Of a stretch of DNA of 10,239 nt, positions 1 to 7,303 are shown one piece after another. The notes under the pieces are model-generated. The model did no database searches. It was given only the letters and a program-made list of their open reading frames with translations, and was not told where the DNA came from. Position 1 is the stretch's first letter, and each line of letters opens with the position of its first letter. Source of the stretch: Clostridia bacterium (GTDB lineage: Bacteria; Bacillota; Clostridia; Oscillospirales; Acutalibacteraceae); contig JAFWCS010000095.1 in NCBI GenBank assembly GCA_017534365.1, positions 1 through 10,239 of the forward strand, in the 5' to 3' direction. The position numbers and the translations under genes were made by a program.

Positions 1-553
1 GCTGCAGCTCCGCGCATTCCTCGCCGACCTTGTCAAAGGCGCCCTGCGCATCGTCCCAGTCAAAGCCGGCATCCGCCGCCTTCTTCTGGATCTTCGTCGC
101 CCGCATGAGCGCGGGCAGCTCGCGCGGCACGCTTTCCATCGCGGAGGCGGTGGTCGCCTGCCCTTTGGTTTTGCGCTTGACCGCATCCCAGCTGGAGAGC
201 GCTTCCGCTTCGGTCTCTGCATGCACGGCGCCGAAAACGTGCGGATGCCGCTCCACGAGCTTTTTGCAGATGCCGTCCGCAACGTCGTCGAAATCAAACT
301 GCCCCTGCTCCTTCGCCATCTGCGCATGGAACACGACCTGCATGAGCAGATCGCCCAGTTCCTCAAGGAGCATGGCGGGCGAGGCCTTGTTGATCGCCTC
401 GATCACCTCGTAGGTTTCTTCGATCAGATTCTTCCGGATGCTCTCATGCGTCTGCGCGGCATCCCACGGGCAGCCGCCCGGCGCGCGCAGCAGCGCCATG
501 ATCTCGAGCAGATCCCGGACGCTGTACCGTTCTTTCGGTTCAAACTCCACCAT
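1..553 (-). CDS. mazG: MazG nucleoside triphosphate pyrophosphohydrolase (3' end outside window)
   Basis: The first 184 codons read open to the left edge, so the C-terminus is missing. MazG enzymes hydrolyse NTPs/dNTPs to the monophosphate and pyrophosphate; they are cytosolic and clean non-canonical nucleotides or modulate stress nucleotide levels. Visible signatures are CPWD (28-31), the metal-binding EExxE (45-49) and the partner ExxD in EELGD (64-68), and RHPHVFG (102-108). After a linker the frame enters a second region with KAADAGFDWDD (158-168) and EECAEL (178-183). This matches the usual two-domain MazG of about 260 residues, so roughly 75-80 residues probably lie off the window. The ATG start has a GAGGT site about 8 nt upstream. 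The gene begins 32 nt after the flippase stop, so it is probably in the same transcript. A SpoVB-like gene followed by mazG is also seen in Bacillus (yabM-yabN). Confidence 0.95.
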   Translation of the reverse strand, partial: MVEFEPKERYSVRDLLEIMALLRAPGGCPWDAAQTHESIRKNLIEETYEVIEAINKASPAMLLEELGDLLMQVVFHAQMAKEQGQFDFDDVADGICKKLVERHPHVFGAVHAETEAEALSSWDAVKRKTKGQATTASAMESVPRELPALMRATKIQKKAADAGFDWDDAQGAFDKVGEECAELQ

Positions 554-585
554 TTCGGTTCACCTCAGCGATTTGCAATTCTATT

Positions 586-2418
586 TTAACCTAAAAGTCC
601 ATATTTTTCAAGGGTTTTCGTAATTTTTTCTCCTTTTGGCAATACGGAAACGTCCTCTTTCAGAATTCCGCGCAGCAAAAGCAGAGAAAGAACGTAAACA
701 ACCACGGCGACCAGCACCGCAATGAAGACGGAGAAGGTGCCCATATTCAGGATGCTCTGGGTCGTATCCGGCTTGAAGATCCGCACGAGCAGGCCGTTGA
801 AGGCGAAGGCGGTCACGCCGCAGAGCGCGGCGCAGGCCAGCGGCTTGAGGAAAACGGACAGCCAGTTGATGCGCGCGCCGGTCAGAAGCAGGAGCATGAC
901 CAGATTGCTCACCACGATGATGACGTAAAACAGGATGGTGCCCGCCACGGCGCCGTAAACGTTATACTTCGGGTTGCCGACCAGAATGAAGTTGCAGAGG
1001 ATTTTGATCACCGCAGCGACGGCGACGGATTTCATCGGAATATCCGTGCGGCCGATCGCCTGCAGCATGCTCATGATCGGCGTGGAGAGCGCGATCGCAA
1101 AGGTGGCGAAGCCATAGGCCGCCATGATCGGCGCGATGACCGGGATCGCTTCGGAGCTCTCGCCCCGGCCGTAGAGGATCGTCAGGATCGGCGTTGCCAG
1201 CGACGCCATCCCGATGCCGGCGGGCAGCGCGATCAGCATGCCCACGCGCAGCACGGTCTCGATCGTCGTCTTGACCTCCTGCCGGTTCTTGACCGTCCAG
1301 GCGGCGGCCAGCGCGGGCAGCGCGCTCACGCCGAGCTGAATCGTGATCGTCGGCACAAGGCTCTTGAAATCCAGCGCCGTGCCGTAGGCGCCCCAGAGAT
1401 ATTTCATGACCTCCAGATGGTCGGAGATATTCAGCCGCGCCAGATTGACCGCAGCGTTGATGGACGCCGCGTGCATCTGTACAACGGCGTTGAAATCCTT
1501 CTCCAGCGCCGTGGTCAGCCGCGCCTGAATGGTCACGGTGTCGATCAGATTGGTGATGTTGAGAATCAGCGCGCTGACGACCATCGGGATCGCGATGCGG
1601 ATCATTTCGCGCGCGATCGTTTCGCCGCGCTCGGGCTTCGGGGAATTCACGAGCCGCACGCGGTCGAAGCCGTCGCCCTTGACGCGGTGATAGACGATCA
1701 GAAAGACCAGGCTCAACACGGAGCCGAGCGTGACGCCGATCACGGCGCCCGCCGCCGCCCAGGGGCGGATGACGCTGTTCGCCTCGGTCAGATTCGTGAC
1801 GGCTTTGCCGAACACGGTCGCAGAGGTGTTGGACGAAGCGGCCATGCCGCTTTCATACTGCCCGATGCCGGCGGACAGGATGCTCTTTGCCAGAACCAGG
1901 CCGATCACCAGCTTGCCCGCCGCTTCGATGACCTGCGAAACCGCTGTCGGCGTCATATTCTGCAGACCCTCATAATAACCGCGGTAGGCGGACATGTAGC
2001 AGCAGAAAAAGATGGACGGCGCCACGGCGAAGATCGCGGGCAGGCTCTTTGTGCCGGCCGAAAACCGGGCGTAGGGGTAGGCGGCGATCAGCATCAGCAG
2101 CGTGCCGAGGATCCCGGCGAGCAAAAAGATTTTTTTGGCGACGGAAAACACGGCCCGCGCCTGTCGGCAGCGGTCGAGCGCAACGCTCTCCGCCACCATG
2201 CGGGAGACCGCGATGGGCAGCCCGGCCATGGAGATCGCAAAGATCGGAGTGTAGATTTCATAGGCAGAATTGAAATAGCCTCTGCCGACCGCGCCGAGCA
2301 TATCGGTCAGCGGCATCTTGAACAGCACGCCGATGATCTTGACGAGCACGACCGCCGTCATCAGGATCATTGCGCCGTTGAGAACAGATTGTTTTTTACC
2401 TGCGGCCAAAGGGCTCAC
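586..2418 (-). CDS. SpoVB/MurJ-like polysaccharide (lipid-linked precursor) flippase of the MOP superfamily
   Basis: A 610-residue integral membrane protein with about a dozen or more hydrophobic segments from residue 10 to 583. It belongs to the MATE/MOP-type transporters that flip lipid-linked sugar precursors across the cytoplasmic membrane. The N-terminus KKQSVLNGAMIL followed by KIIGVLFKMPL, the YRGYYEGLQNMTPTAVSQVIEA-type block (145-166), and the tail ending in TLEKYGLLG are typical of the SpoVB/YabM branch. Residues about 300-345 form a longer, helix-prone loop than I expect for Bacillus SpoVB. The GTG at 2418 is chosen because AGGAG sits 7 nt upstream and the protein then starts just before the conserved KKQ block. 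An in-frame GTG at 2481 would add 21 arginine-rich residues but has no Shine-Dalgarno site and falls in a hairpin region. Pairing with mazG resembles yabM-yabN. Whether the substrate is lipid II, a teichoic or capsule precursor, or a spore cortex precursor cannot be told from sequence. Confidence 0.9.
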   Translation of the reverse strand: MSPLAAGKKQSVLNGAMILMTAVVLVKIIGVLFKMPLTDMLGAVGRGYFNSAYEIYTPIFAISMAGLPIAVSRMVAESVALDRCRQARAVFSVAKKIFLLAGILGTLLMLIAAYPYARFSAGTKSLPAIFAVAPSIFFCCYMSAYRGYYEGLQNMTPTAVSQVIEAAGKLVIGLVLAKSILSAGIGQYESGMAASSNTSATVFGKAVTNLTEANSVIRPWAAAGAVIGVTLGSVLSLVFLIVYHRVKGDGFDRVRLVNSPKPERGETIAREMIRIAIPMVVSALILNITNLIDTVTIQARLTTALEKDFNAVVQMHAASINAAVNLARLNISDHLEVMKYLWGAYGTALDFKSLVPTITIQLGVSALPALAAAWTVKNRQEVKTTIETVLRVGMLIALPAGIGMASLATPILTILYGRGESSEAIPVIAPIMAAYGFATFAIALSTPIMSMLQAIGRTDIPMKSVAVAAVIKILCNFILVGNPKYNVYGAVAGTILFYVIIVVSNLVMLLLLTGARINWLSVFLKPLACAALCGVTAFAFNGLLVRIFKPDTTQSILNMGTFSVFIAVLVAVVVYVLSLLLLRGILKEDVSVLPKGEKITKTLEKYGLLG

Positions 2419-2430
2419 ACTCCTTCTCCT
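2416..2430 (-). promoter_or_regulatory. Ribosome binding site deciding the flippase start
   Basis: Read on the minus strand, AGGAG at 2430-2426 and a second AAGGAG at 2425-2420 precede the GTG at 2418-2416. The first is spaced 7 nt from the GTG. No comparable site precedes the upstream in-frame GTG at 2481, so the downstream GTG is preferred. Confidence 0.75.
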
Positions 2431-2437
2431 GTCAATT

Positions 2438-2451
2438 CGCGCAGCTGCGCG
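2438..2451 (-). repeat. Intergenic hairpin 2 (14-bp palindrome) between hemZ and the flippase gene
   Basis: CGCGCAGCTGCGCG is a perfect palindrome. As RNA it can form a 5-bp GC stem with an AGCU loop. It lies 12 nt downstream of hairpin 1 and just upstream of the flippase ribosome binding site. No U-run follows, so termination is unlikely. Confidence 0.55.
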
Positions 2452-2463
2452 GCTTTCCGTCCG

Positions 2464-2481
2464 GTGAGAACGCTTTCTCAC
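2464..2481 (-). repeat. Intergenic hairpin 1 between hemZ and the flippase gene
   Basis: A perfect 7-bp inverted repeat on the minus strand, GTGAGAA, loop AGCG, TTCTCAC, starting one base after the hemZ stop codon. There is no U-tract after it, so it is not a standard terminator. It may shape mRNA stability or processing between the two cistrons. Confidence 0.6.
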
Positions 2482-2482
2482 G

Positions 2483-3952
2483 TTATACTTTGTATGTATC
2501 GTAGAATTGCTTTATGCCGCTTTTGCGGTCAAGCAGCTGCTCAAAGCCGCTGATGTATTCATAGGGATATTTGTAGTTGTAAATGCGTTCGACGTTCGTG
2601 CCGCGGTATTCGCAGAGCTTCGTCACGCCGCCGGCGCCGGCCGCGAGGACGGTGTGGCATTCCTCCATCATAAAGACGTTATAAAGGCAGGCAAGACCCG
2701 GTCTGGTCCAGCCGACGTTTTCGAGGTTGCCGACGCACTTGCTCTGGCGATACATATAATAGGGCGCGTAGCCCGCGGCGGGGAGCGCTTCGGCCGCGTA
2801 GGCGAGCATCTCCTTGGCCGCGTTGCCGTCCGCCACGCCGCCTCCGTCGGCATTGAGCGCGGAGGAGCGTTTGAGCGCGAGCGCATGGACGGTGATATTG
2901 CCCCCGCCGAGAGAAATCGCGGTGTCCAGCGACTGCCGGAACATCTCCGGCGTTTCGCCGGGCAGCCCCGCGATCAGATCGGTGTTGATGCAGTCGAAGC
3001 CGTAACCGGCGGCCAGCCGATAGGCCTGCAGCGCCTGGGCAACGGTATGCTGCCGGCCGACGCGATCGAGCGTTTCCTGATGATAGGTCTGGGGATTGAT
3101 GCTGATGCGCCCGACGTTGTGGAGTCGGAGCACGTGCAGCTTTTCGGGCGTCACGGTGTCCGGACGGCCGATCTCGACGGTGGCCTCCCGCAGCGTCGCG
3201 CAATCAAACGACTGCTCGATCTCCGTGAGCAGGCGATCCAGCTGCGGCGCTTCCAGCACGCCGGGCGTGCCGCCGCCAAAATAAACGCTTTCCAGCCGCA
3301 GCCCGAGCTCCTGCTGGATGCGGCCGATCGACCGCAGCTCCAGCGCAAGCTTCTCAAGATAGGGCGCGAGCAGCTTGCGGGCGTTGGCGTTGCCGATGGA
3401 ATGCGAGACAAACGAGCAATAGCTGCAGCGCGAGGGGCAAAACGGGATCGAAACGTAGAGGCTGCAGGATTCCGGCAGGGAAAGCGCAACGATCGCGTCC
3501 TCCGCCTTCGCCACCGTCAGCGCGAGCCGCGCTTTTTCCGGGCTGACCAGCAGATCCTCGGTGAAATAGCGGAACGCGGCGTCCTCCCCCTGCGCGCCGG
3601 CCAGCCGGAGCATCAGCTTGGAAGGCCGCACCCCGGTCAGCACGCCCCAGGGCGGCACGTAGCCGGTCAGCGTGCACAGCGCGTCAAAGAGCAGCTGCGC
3701 CATGCGCAGCTCGCAGGCGTCCTTCTCGGCGCCTGCAGGCAGGCGGTCGCAGCGCTGCGCGGCGGCGCCGTCGAGCTCCGCCGTCACTGTCAGCGCAATG
3801 CCGTCCGGCGCTGCCTCCAGCTGCGTGACGACCGTGCGCGGATCCGCGCCTTCACCGTCGCGGCGCGTGACGATTTTTTCATTCGGAAAGAAAACCCGGC
3901 ACAGGTTTTCGCATTCATAATGGAAGCTGTGCCCGAGCACACGCAGAATCAC
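2483..3952 (-). CDS. hemZ: Oxygen-independent coproporphyrinogen III dehydrogenase-family radical SAM protein HemZ
   Basis: A 489-residue radical SAM protein, close to the roughly 500 residues of Bacillus HemZ. The N-terminal part (1-160) carries the HemZ-specific opening GHSFHYECENLCRVFFP and the YVPPWGVLTGVRPSKL block (98-113). The radical SAM core follows, with the cluster-binding C172-x3-C176-x2-C179 and GGGTP (226-230). The motif MYRQSKCVGNLENVGW (400-415) is diagnostic for HemZ. The family is assigned to anaerobic conversion of coproporphyrinogen III to protoporphyrinogen, although some members may be haem chaperones or have other roles, and no other haem gene is visible here. The start is GTG, with AAGGA about 9 nt upstream and one base after the preceding stop. 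The conserved N-terminus begins at residue 1, supporting this start. Confidence 0.95.
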   Translation of the reverse strand: MILRVLGHSFHYECENLCRVFFPNEKIVTRRDGEGADPRTVVTQLEAAPDGIALTVTAELDGAAAQRCDRLPAGAEKDACELRMAQLLFDALCTLTGYVPPWGVLTGVRPSKLMLRLAGAQGEDAAFRYFTEDLLVSPEKARLALTVAKAEDAIVALSLPESCSLYVSIPFCPSRCSYCSFVSHSIGNANARKLLAPYLEKLALELRSIGRIQQELGLRLESVYFGGGTPGVLEAPQLDRLLTEIEQSFDCATLREATVEIGRPDTVTPEKLHVLRLHNVGRISINPQTYHQETLDRVGRQHTVAQALQAYRLAAGYGFDCINTDLIAGLPGETPEMFRQSLDTAISLGGGNITVHALALKRSSALNADGGGVADGNAAKEMLAYAAEALPAAGYAPYYMYRQSKCVGNLENVGWTRPGLACLYNVFMMEECHTVLAAGAGGVTKLCEYRGTNVERIYNYKYPYEYISGFEQLLDRKSGIKQFYDTYKV

Positions 3953-3953
3953 G

Positions 3954-4589
3954 TTATCCCATCCTTCTGATGAAGATGTTGCGGCGGCGCTCCGAAGCGA
4001 GCGTCGTTTCCCGGTTGTGACCGGGCAGGACTCGGTAATCCCCCTCGAGCGCGATCAGGCGGCGCAGAGAAGCTGCCATGGCAGCGGGGTCGCCGCCGAG
4101 ATCCGTGCGCCCGACGGTCATGCAAAACAGCGTGTCGCCGGAGAAGATCACACGGTCGCGTTCAAGCAGATAGCAGACGCCGCCTGGCGTGTGGCCGGGC
4201 GTGTGGAGCACGCGGATCGTTTCCCTGCCGAGCGTGAGCGTATCGCCGTCGGCCACCAGCAGATCCGCCGTCATCGGCGTCTGATCCAGGCCGTTTTCCG
4301 CGGCCAGACTCCGCGACGGATCGGACAGGCAGTCCGCGTCCAGCGCGTGGATGACGACCGCCGCGCCCGTGGCCGCTTTGAGCGCGGCCGCGCCGAGCAG
4401 ATGATCAAAATGCCCGTGCGTGAGCAGAATGTATTTGACCTGAAGCTCCGGCATGGCGGCCAGCGTTTCTTCCAGCGCGCCTTCATACCACGCGGGGTCG
4501 ATCACCGCCGCCGCGTTTGTCGCCTCGTCGATCAGCAGATAGCGGTTCGCAAAGGCCGGATGCTCCAACGGAAGCTGCATGATTTTCAT
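3954..4589 (-). CDS. Metallo-beta-lactamase-fold hydrolase, glyoxalase II-like (YqgX type)
   Basis: A 211-residue single-domain cytosolic metallohydrolase. The metal-binding set is complete: THGHFDH (57-63, with H58, H60, D62, H63), PGHT (H133), SGDTLF (D152) and LPGH (H191). The layout matches small hydroxyacylglutathione hydrolase-like proteins common in Firmicutes. The protein lacks the C-terminal helical domain of classical glyoxalase II (about 250 residues), so a thioester or related substrate is likely but unproven. The ATG lies one base after the dtd stop, with AGGA about 8 nt upstream inside the end of dtd. The same relative position (dtd, this gene, hemZ) recurs in Clostridia. No residue expected for catalysis is missing. 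Confidence 0.92.
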   Translation of the reverse strand: MKIMQLPLEHPAFANRYLLIDEATNAAAVIDPAWYEGALEETLAAMPELQVKYILLTHGHFDHLLGAAALKAATGAAVVIHALDADCLSDPSRSLAAENGLDQTPMTADLLVADGDTLTLGRETIRVLHTPGHTPGGVCYLLERDRVIFSGDTLFCMTVGRTDLGGDPAAMAASLRRLIALEGDYRVLPGHNRETTLASERRRNIFIRRMG

Positions 4590-4590
4590 A

Positions 4591-5055
4591 TCATTTTCCT
4601 GAATTCTTCCAGATTTCCGTGTCCATCACAATGGTCACGGGACCGTCGTTGACGATCTCCACGCGCATATCCGCGCCAAACTCGCCGGTTTCCACCTGCG
4701 CAACGCCGTTTGCGCGCAGCGCGTCGCAGAAAAAGCGGTACAGCCGCTCCGCTTCTTCCGGCGGGGCGGAAAACACGAAAGAGGGCCGGTTGCCCTTTTT
4801 CAGATTGGCGCAGAGCGTGAACTGCGAGATCACCAGCGCGGCGCCGCCGACCTCGGTCATGCTCAGATTCATTTTGCCCGCCGCGTCCTCAAACACCCGC
4901 AGGCGGGCGATCTTGCCGGCGAGCAGCGTCGCTTCGGCCTCGGTATCACCGTCCATCACGCCGAGCAGGATGTTGAAGCCCTGCCCGATCGCGCCGACCG
5001 GCCGGCCGTTCACGCTGACGCTCGACTGCAGCACGCGCTGAACAACTGCACGCAT
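4591..5055 (-). CDS. dtd: D-aminoacyl-tRNA deacylase
   Basis: A 154-residue protein, slightly longer than the usual 145-150. Dtd hydrolyses D-amino acids (and glycine mischarged on tRNA-Ala) from tRNA, preventing their entry into translation. The family fingerprints are both intact: SQFTL (77-81) and NDGPVT (136-141), which contains the Gly-cisPro motif that rejects L-aminoacyl substrates. The N-terminus MRAVVQRVLQSSVSV is canonical, which fixes the ATG start, and a GGAGGA site lies about 7 nt upstream. The gene starts 24 nt after relA, and relA-dtd adjacency is widespread in Firmicutes. The final residues KNSGK are variable in the family. Confidence 0.97.
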   Translation of the reverse strand: MRAVVQRVLQSSVSVNGRPVGAIGQGFNILLGVMDGDTEAEATLLAGKIARLRVFEDAAGKMNLSMTEVGGAALVISQFTLCANLKKGNRPSFVFSAPPEEAERLYRFFCDALRANGVAQVETGEFGADMRVEIVNDGPVTIVMDTEIWKNSGK

Positions 5056-5079
5056 TTCTCTTCCTCCGTTTCCGCGGAC

Positions 5080-7290
5080 TTATACGCCCGAGCGATCGAT
5101 ATTCAGCACGCCGTCGATCCTGGACAGCTTGGCGACCACGGAATTCAGATGCTCCACGCCGTTGACCGTCACGGTCACGAAGACGGAGGAGCGCCCGTCC
5201 TTGGAATTCCGGGTGTTGATATCGGTGATCATGATGTGCATATTGGCGAGCGTGCCGGAAATATCCGCAAGCAGCCCGATGCGCGAGAGGCAGACGATCT
5301 GCAGGGTGCACTTGAATTCCTCGCGGACGTTGGTATCCCAGTAGGCGACGATCCAGCGCTCAGGCTCGCCCGCTTTGGAGAGATCCGCGGGCACATTGGT
5401 GCAATTGCGCGTGTGGATCGAAACGCCGTGGCCGCGCGTGATGAAGCCGATGATCTCATCGCCGGGCAGCGGATTGCAGCAGCGCGAAAACTTGACAAGG
5501 CAGTTGTCGATGCCCTCGACCACGACGCCGTCCTTCGTGCGCGTGCGCTTCTTCGGCTGCGCGATCGAAATCACGGGCTGCTCGGCCTTGAGCATCTTCT
5601 GATAATCGTCCTTGATCTTCGGCATCAGCCGGATCATGGAGATGCCGCCGTAGCCGACAGCGGCGTAGAAATCCTCCACGGTCTTGCAATGCTGCTGTTC
5701 CGCGATCTTCGCGATGAACGCGTCATACTCCGCGGGGGAAAGATGGATGAAGTGGCGGCGGAATTCCCGCTCGACCTCGCTGCGGCCTTCTTCGATGTTC
5801 TCGTCGCGCCGTTCCTTTTTGAACCATTGGCGGATCTTCGTGCGCGCCTGGCTGGTCTTGACGATCTTCAGCCAGTCGCGGCTCGGTCCTTTCCCCTGCT
5901 GCGCGGAGGTCAGGATCTCAACGATTTCTCCGGTCTTAACCTGATAATCGATCGGCACGATGCGCCCGTCCACCTTCGCGCCGATCATTTTGTTTCCGAC
6001 CGCGGAGTGGATGGCATAGGCAAAGTCGATCACGGTCGACCCCATCGGCAGATTGAACACGTCGCCCTTCGGAGTGAAAACAAAGACTTCCTCCGGCACG
6101 AGGTCGCTCTTGATCGTGGTGACGATATCCTCGACGTTTTCGCTGTCGCTCTGGCTCTCGAGCAGCTGACGGATCCACGCCAGGCGCTCCTCGAACTTCT
6201 GGGTGCCGGTAATGCCGAGCTTGTATTTCCAGTGGGCGGCGATACCGTATTCCGCCGTGTGGTGCATCTCCCAGGTCCGGATCTGCACCTCAAAGGGGAT
6301 GCCCTCCTTGCCCAGCACCGTCGTGTGCAGGGACTGATACATGTTGGGCTTGGGTGTTGAAATATAATCCTTGAATCTGCCGGGGATGGGCGTGAACATG
6401 TCGTGGATGACGCCCAGGCAGTTATAGCAATCGATCACGGTATCCACGATGATGCGCACGGCGTAGATATCGTAGATCTCATCAAAGTTCTTGTTTTGCA
6501 TATACATCTTGCGATAGATGCCGTGCACAGACTTGATGCGTCCGCTCACCTGCGCATCCCGCACGACGGTTTTGATCCGGTCCTCGATCTTTGCGCGGGT
6601 CTCCGAGAGGAATTCGTTGCGGGACCGGCTCTGATTCGCAAGCGCGTCTTCGATCTCTTTATATGCAACAGGATCCAGATAGCTGATGGAAAGATCCTCC
6701 AGCTCCTCCTTGATCGGGCGGATACCGAGGCGGTGCGCGATCGGCGCATAGATCTCCAGCGTTTCCTGCGCAATTTCGCGGCGACGGTGCTCCGGCTTGA
6801 ATATCAGCGTTCGCATATTATGCAGCCGGTCCGCCAGCTTGATGATGATCACGCGGATATCGCGCGACATGGCCAGCAGCATCTTGCGGATATTCTCCGC
6901 CTGCTGCTCCTCCCGCGTGGCCAGCGGCACCTTGCCGATCTTGGTCACGCCGTCCACAAGCTCGGCGATCGTCTCGCCGAACTGCGCCTGCACCTCCTCG
7001 ATCGTCAGAGCGGTATCCTCCACGGTATCGTGCAGGATCGCGGCGATCACGGACGCGGCATCCATGCCGAGCTGCGCAAGGATGACCGCGACGCTCAGCG
7101 GATGCATGATATAGGGCTCGCCGGACAGACGCTTCTGCCCCGCGTGCGCCTTGCTCGCGATCTCATAGGCGCTGTCCACGGCGGCAAGCTCCTCGGCGGA
7201 GACCACCGGTCTGATCAGCGCGGTCAGTGCTTCAAGCGCTTCCTCCGGGGAGCTGAAAGTCTGCCCCGCCTGCTCTCTGAAATCCTTCAT
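5080..7290 (-). CDS. relA: Bifunctional (p)ppGpp synthetase/hydrolase (long RelA/SpoT homologue)
   Basis: A 736-residue cytosolic, ribosome-associated alarmone enzyme of normal full length. The N-terminal HD hydrolase domain is intact: H63, HDTVED (87-92) and KLADRLHNMRTL (151-162). The synthetase domain follows, with GRIKSVHGIYRKM (250-262), RFKD (305-308), YQSLHT (318-323) and EVQIRT (334-339). RFKD is the RxKD form found in bifunctional Rel/SpoT, not the ExDD of monofunctional RelA, so both activities are expected. The regulatory half has a TGS domain (about 402-462), a Cys-rich zinc-finger/RIS segment with RCCNPLPGD (603-611) and HTRNC (626-630), and a C-terminal ACT domain (about 660-736). 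The ATG at 7290 sits 7 nt after GGGAGG. An in-frame GTG at 7293 is only 4 nt from that site and is less likely. The recJ stop and this ATG share one base (TGATG), suggesting coupled translation. Confidence 0.97.
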   Translation of the reverse strand: MKDFREQAGQTFSSPEEALEALTALIRPVVSAEELAAVDSAYEIASKAHAGQKRLSGEPYIMHPLSVAVILAQLGMDAASVIAAILHDTVEDTALTIEEVQAQFGETIAELVDGVTKIGKVPLATREEQQAENIRKMLLAMSRDIRVIIIKLADRLHNMRTLIFKPEHRRREIAQETLEIYAPIAHRLGIRPIKEELEDLSISYLDPVAYKEIEDALANQSRSRNEFLSETRAKIEDRIKTVVRDAQVSGRIKSVHGIYRKMYMQNKNFDEIYDIYAVRIIVDTVIDCYNCLGVIHDMFTPIPGRFKDYISTPKPNMYQSLHTTVLGKEGIPFEVQIRTWEMHHTAEYGIAAHWKYKLGITGTQKFEERLAWIRQLLESQSDSENVEDIVTTIKSDLVPEEVFVFTPKGDVFNLPMGSTVIDFAYAIHSAVGNKMIGAKVDGRIVPIDYQVKTGEIVEILTSAQQGKGPSRDWLKIVKTSQARTKIRQWFKKERRDENIEEGRSEVEREFRRHFIHLSPAEYDAFIAKIAEQQHCKTVEDFYAAVGYGGISMIRLMPKIKDDYQKMLKAEQPVISIAQPKKRTRTKDGVVVEGIDNCLVKFSRCCNPLPGDEIIGFITRGHGVSIHTRNCTNVPADLSKAGEPERWIVAYWDTNVREEFKCTLQIVCLSRIGLLADISGTLANMHIMITDINTRNSKDGRSSVFVTVTVNGVEHLNSVVAKLSRIDGVLNIDRSGV

Positions 7291-7303
7291 CACAGCACCT
7301 CCC
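7288..7303 (-). promoter_or_regulatory. Ribosome binding site and TGATG stop-start junction of recJ-relA
   Basis: On the minus strand GGGAGGTG (7303-7296) lies inside the last codons of recJ. The recJ stop TGA (7292-7290) overlaps the relA ATG (7290-7288) by one base. The spacing of 7 nt from GGAGG to ATG favours this start over the GTG at 7293. The arrangement points to termination-reinitiation, tying relA dose to recJ translation. Confidence 0.75.

Noticed and set aside
221..589. Plus-strand open frame opposite mazG
   Set aside because: The minus strand encodes an intact MazG N-terminal domain with catalytic motifs, so the plus frame is a shadow.
2419..2481. N-terminal extension of the flippase from GTG at 2481
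   Set aside because: No ribosome binding site, arginine-rich non-conserved residues, and overlap with two hairpins; the GTG at 2418 has a well-spaced AGGAG.
1417..2553. Long plus-strand open frame (378 codons) opposite the flippase gene
   Set aside because: Low-complexity Asp/His/Arg/Gly-rich translation typical of the reverse of a GC-rich membrane protein gene; no family resemblance.
2507..3970. Long plus-strand open frame (487 codons) opposite hemZ
   Set aside because: It is an antisense shadow of GC-rich hemZ: its product is rich in Arg, Ala, Gly and His with no recognisable domain, while the minus strand carries a complete, motif-verified HemZ.
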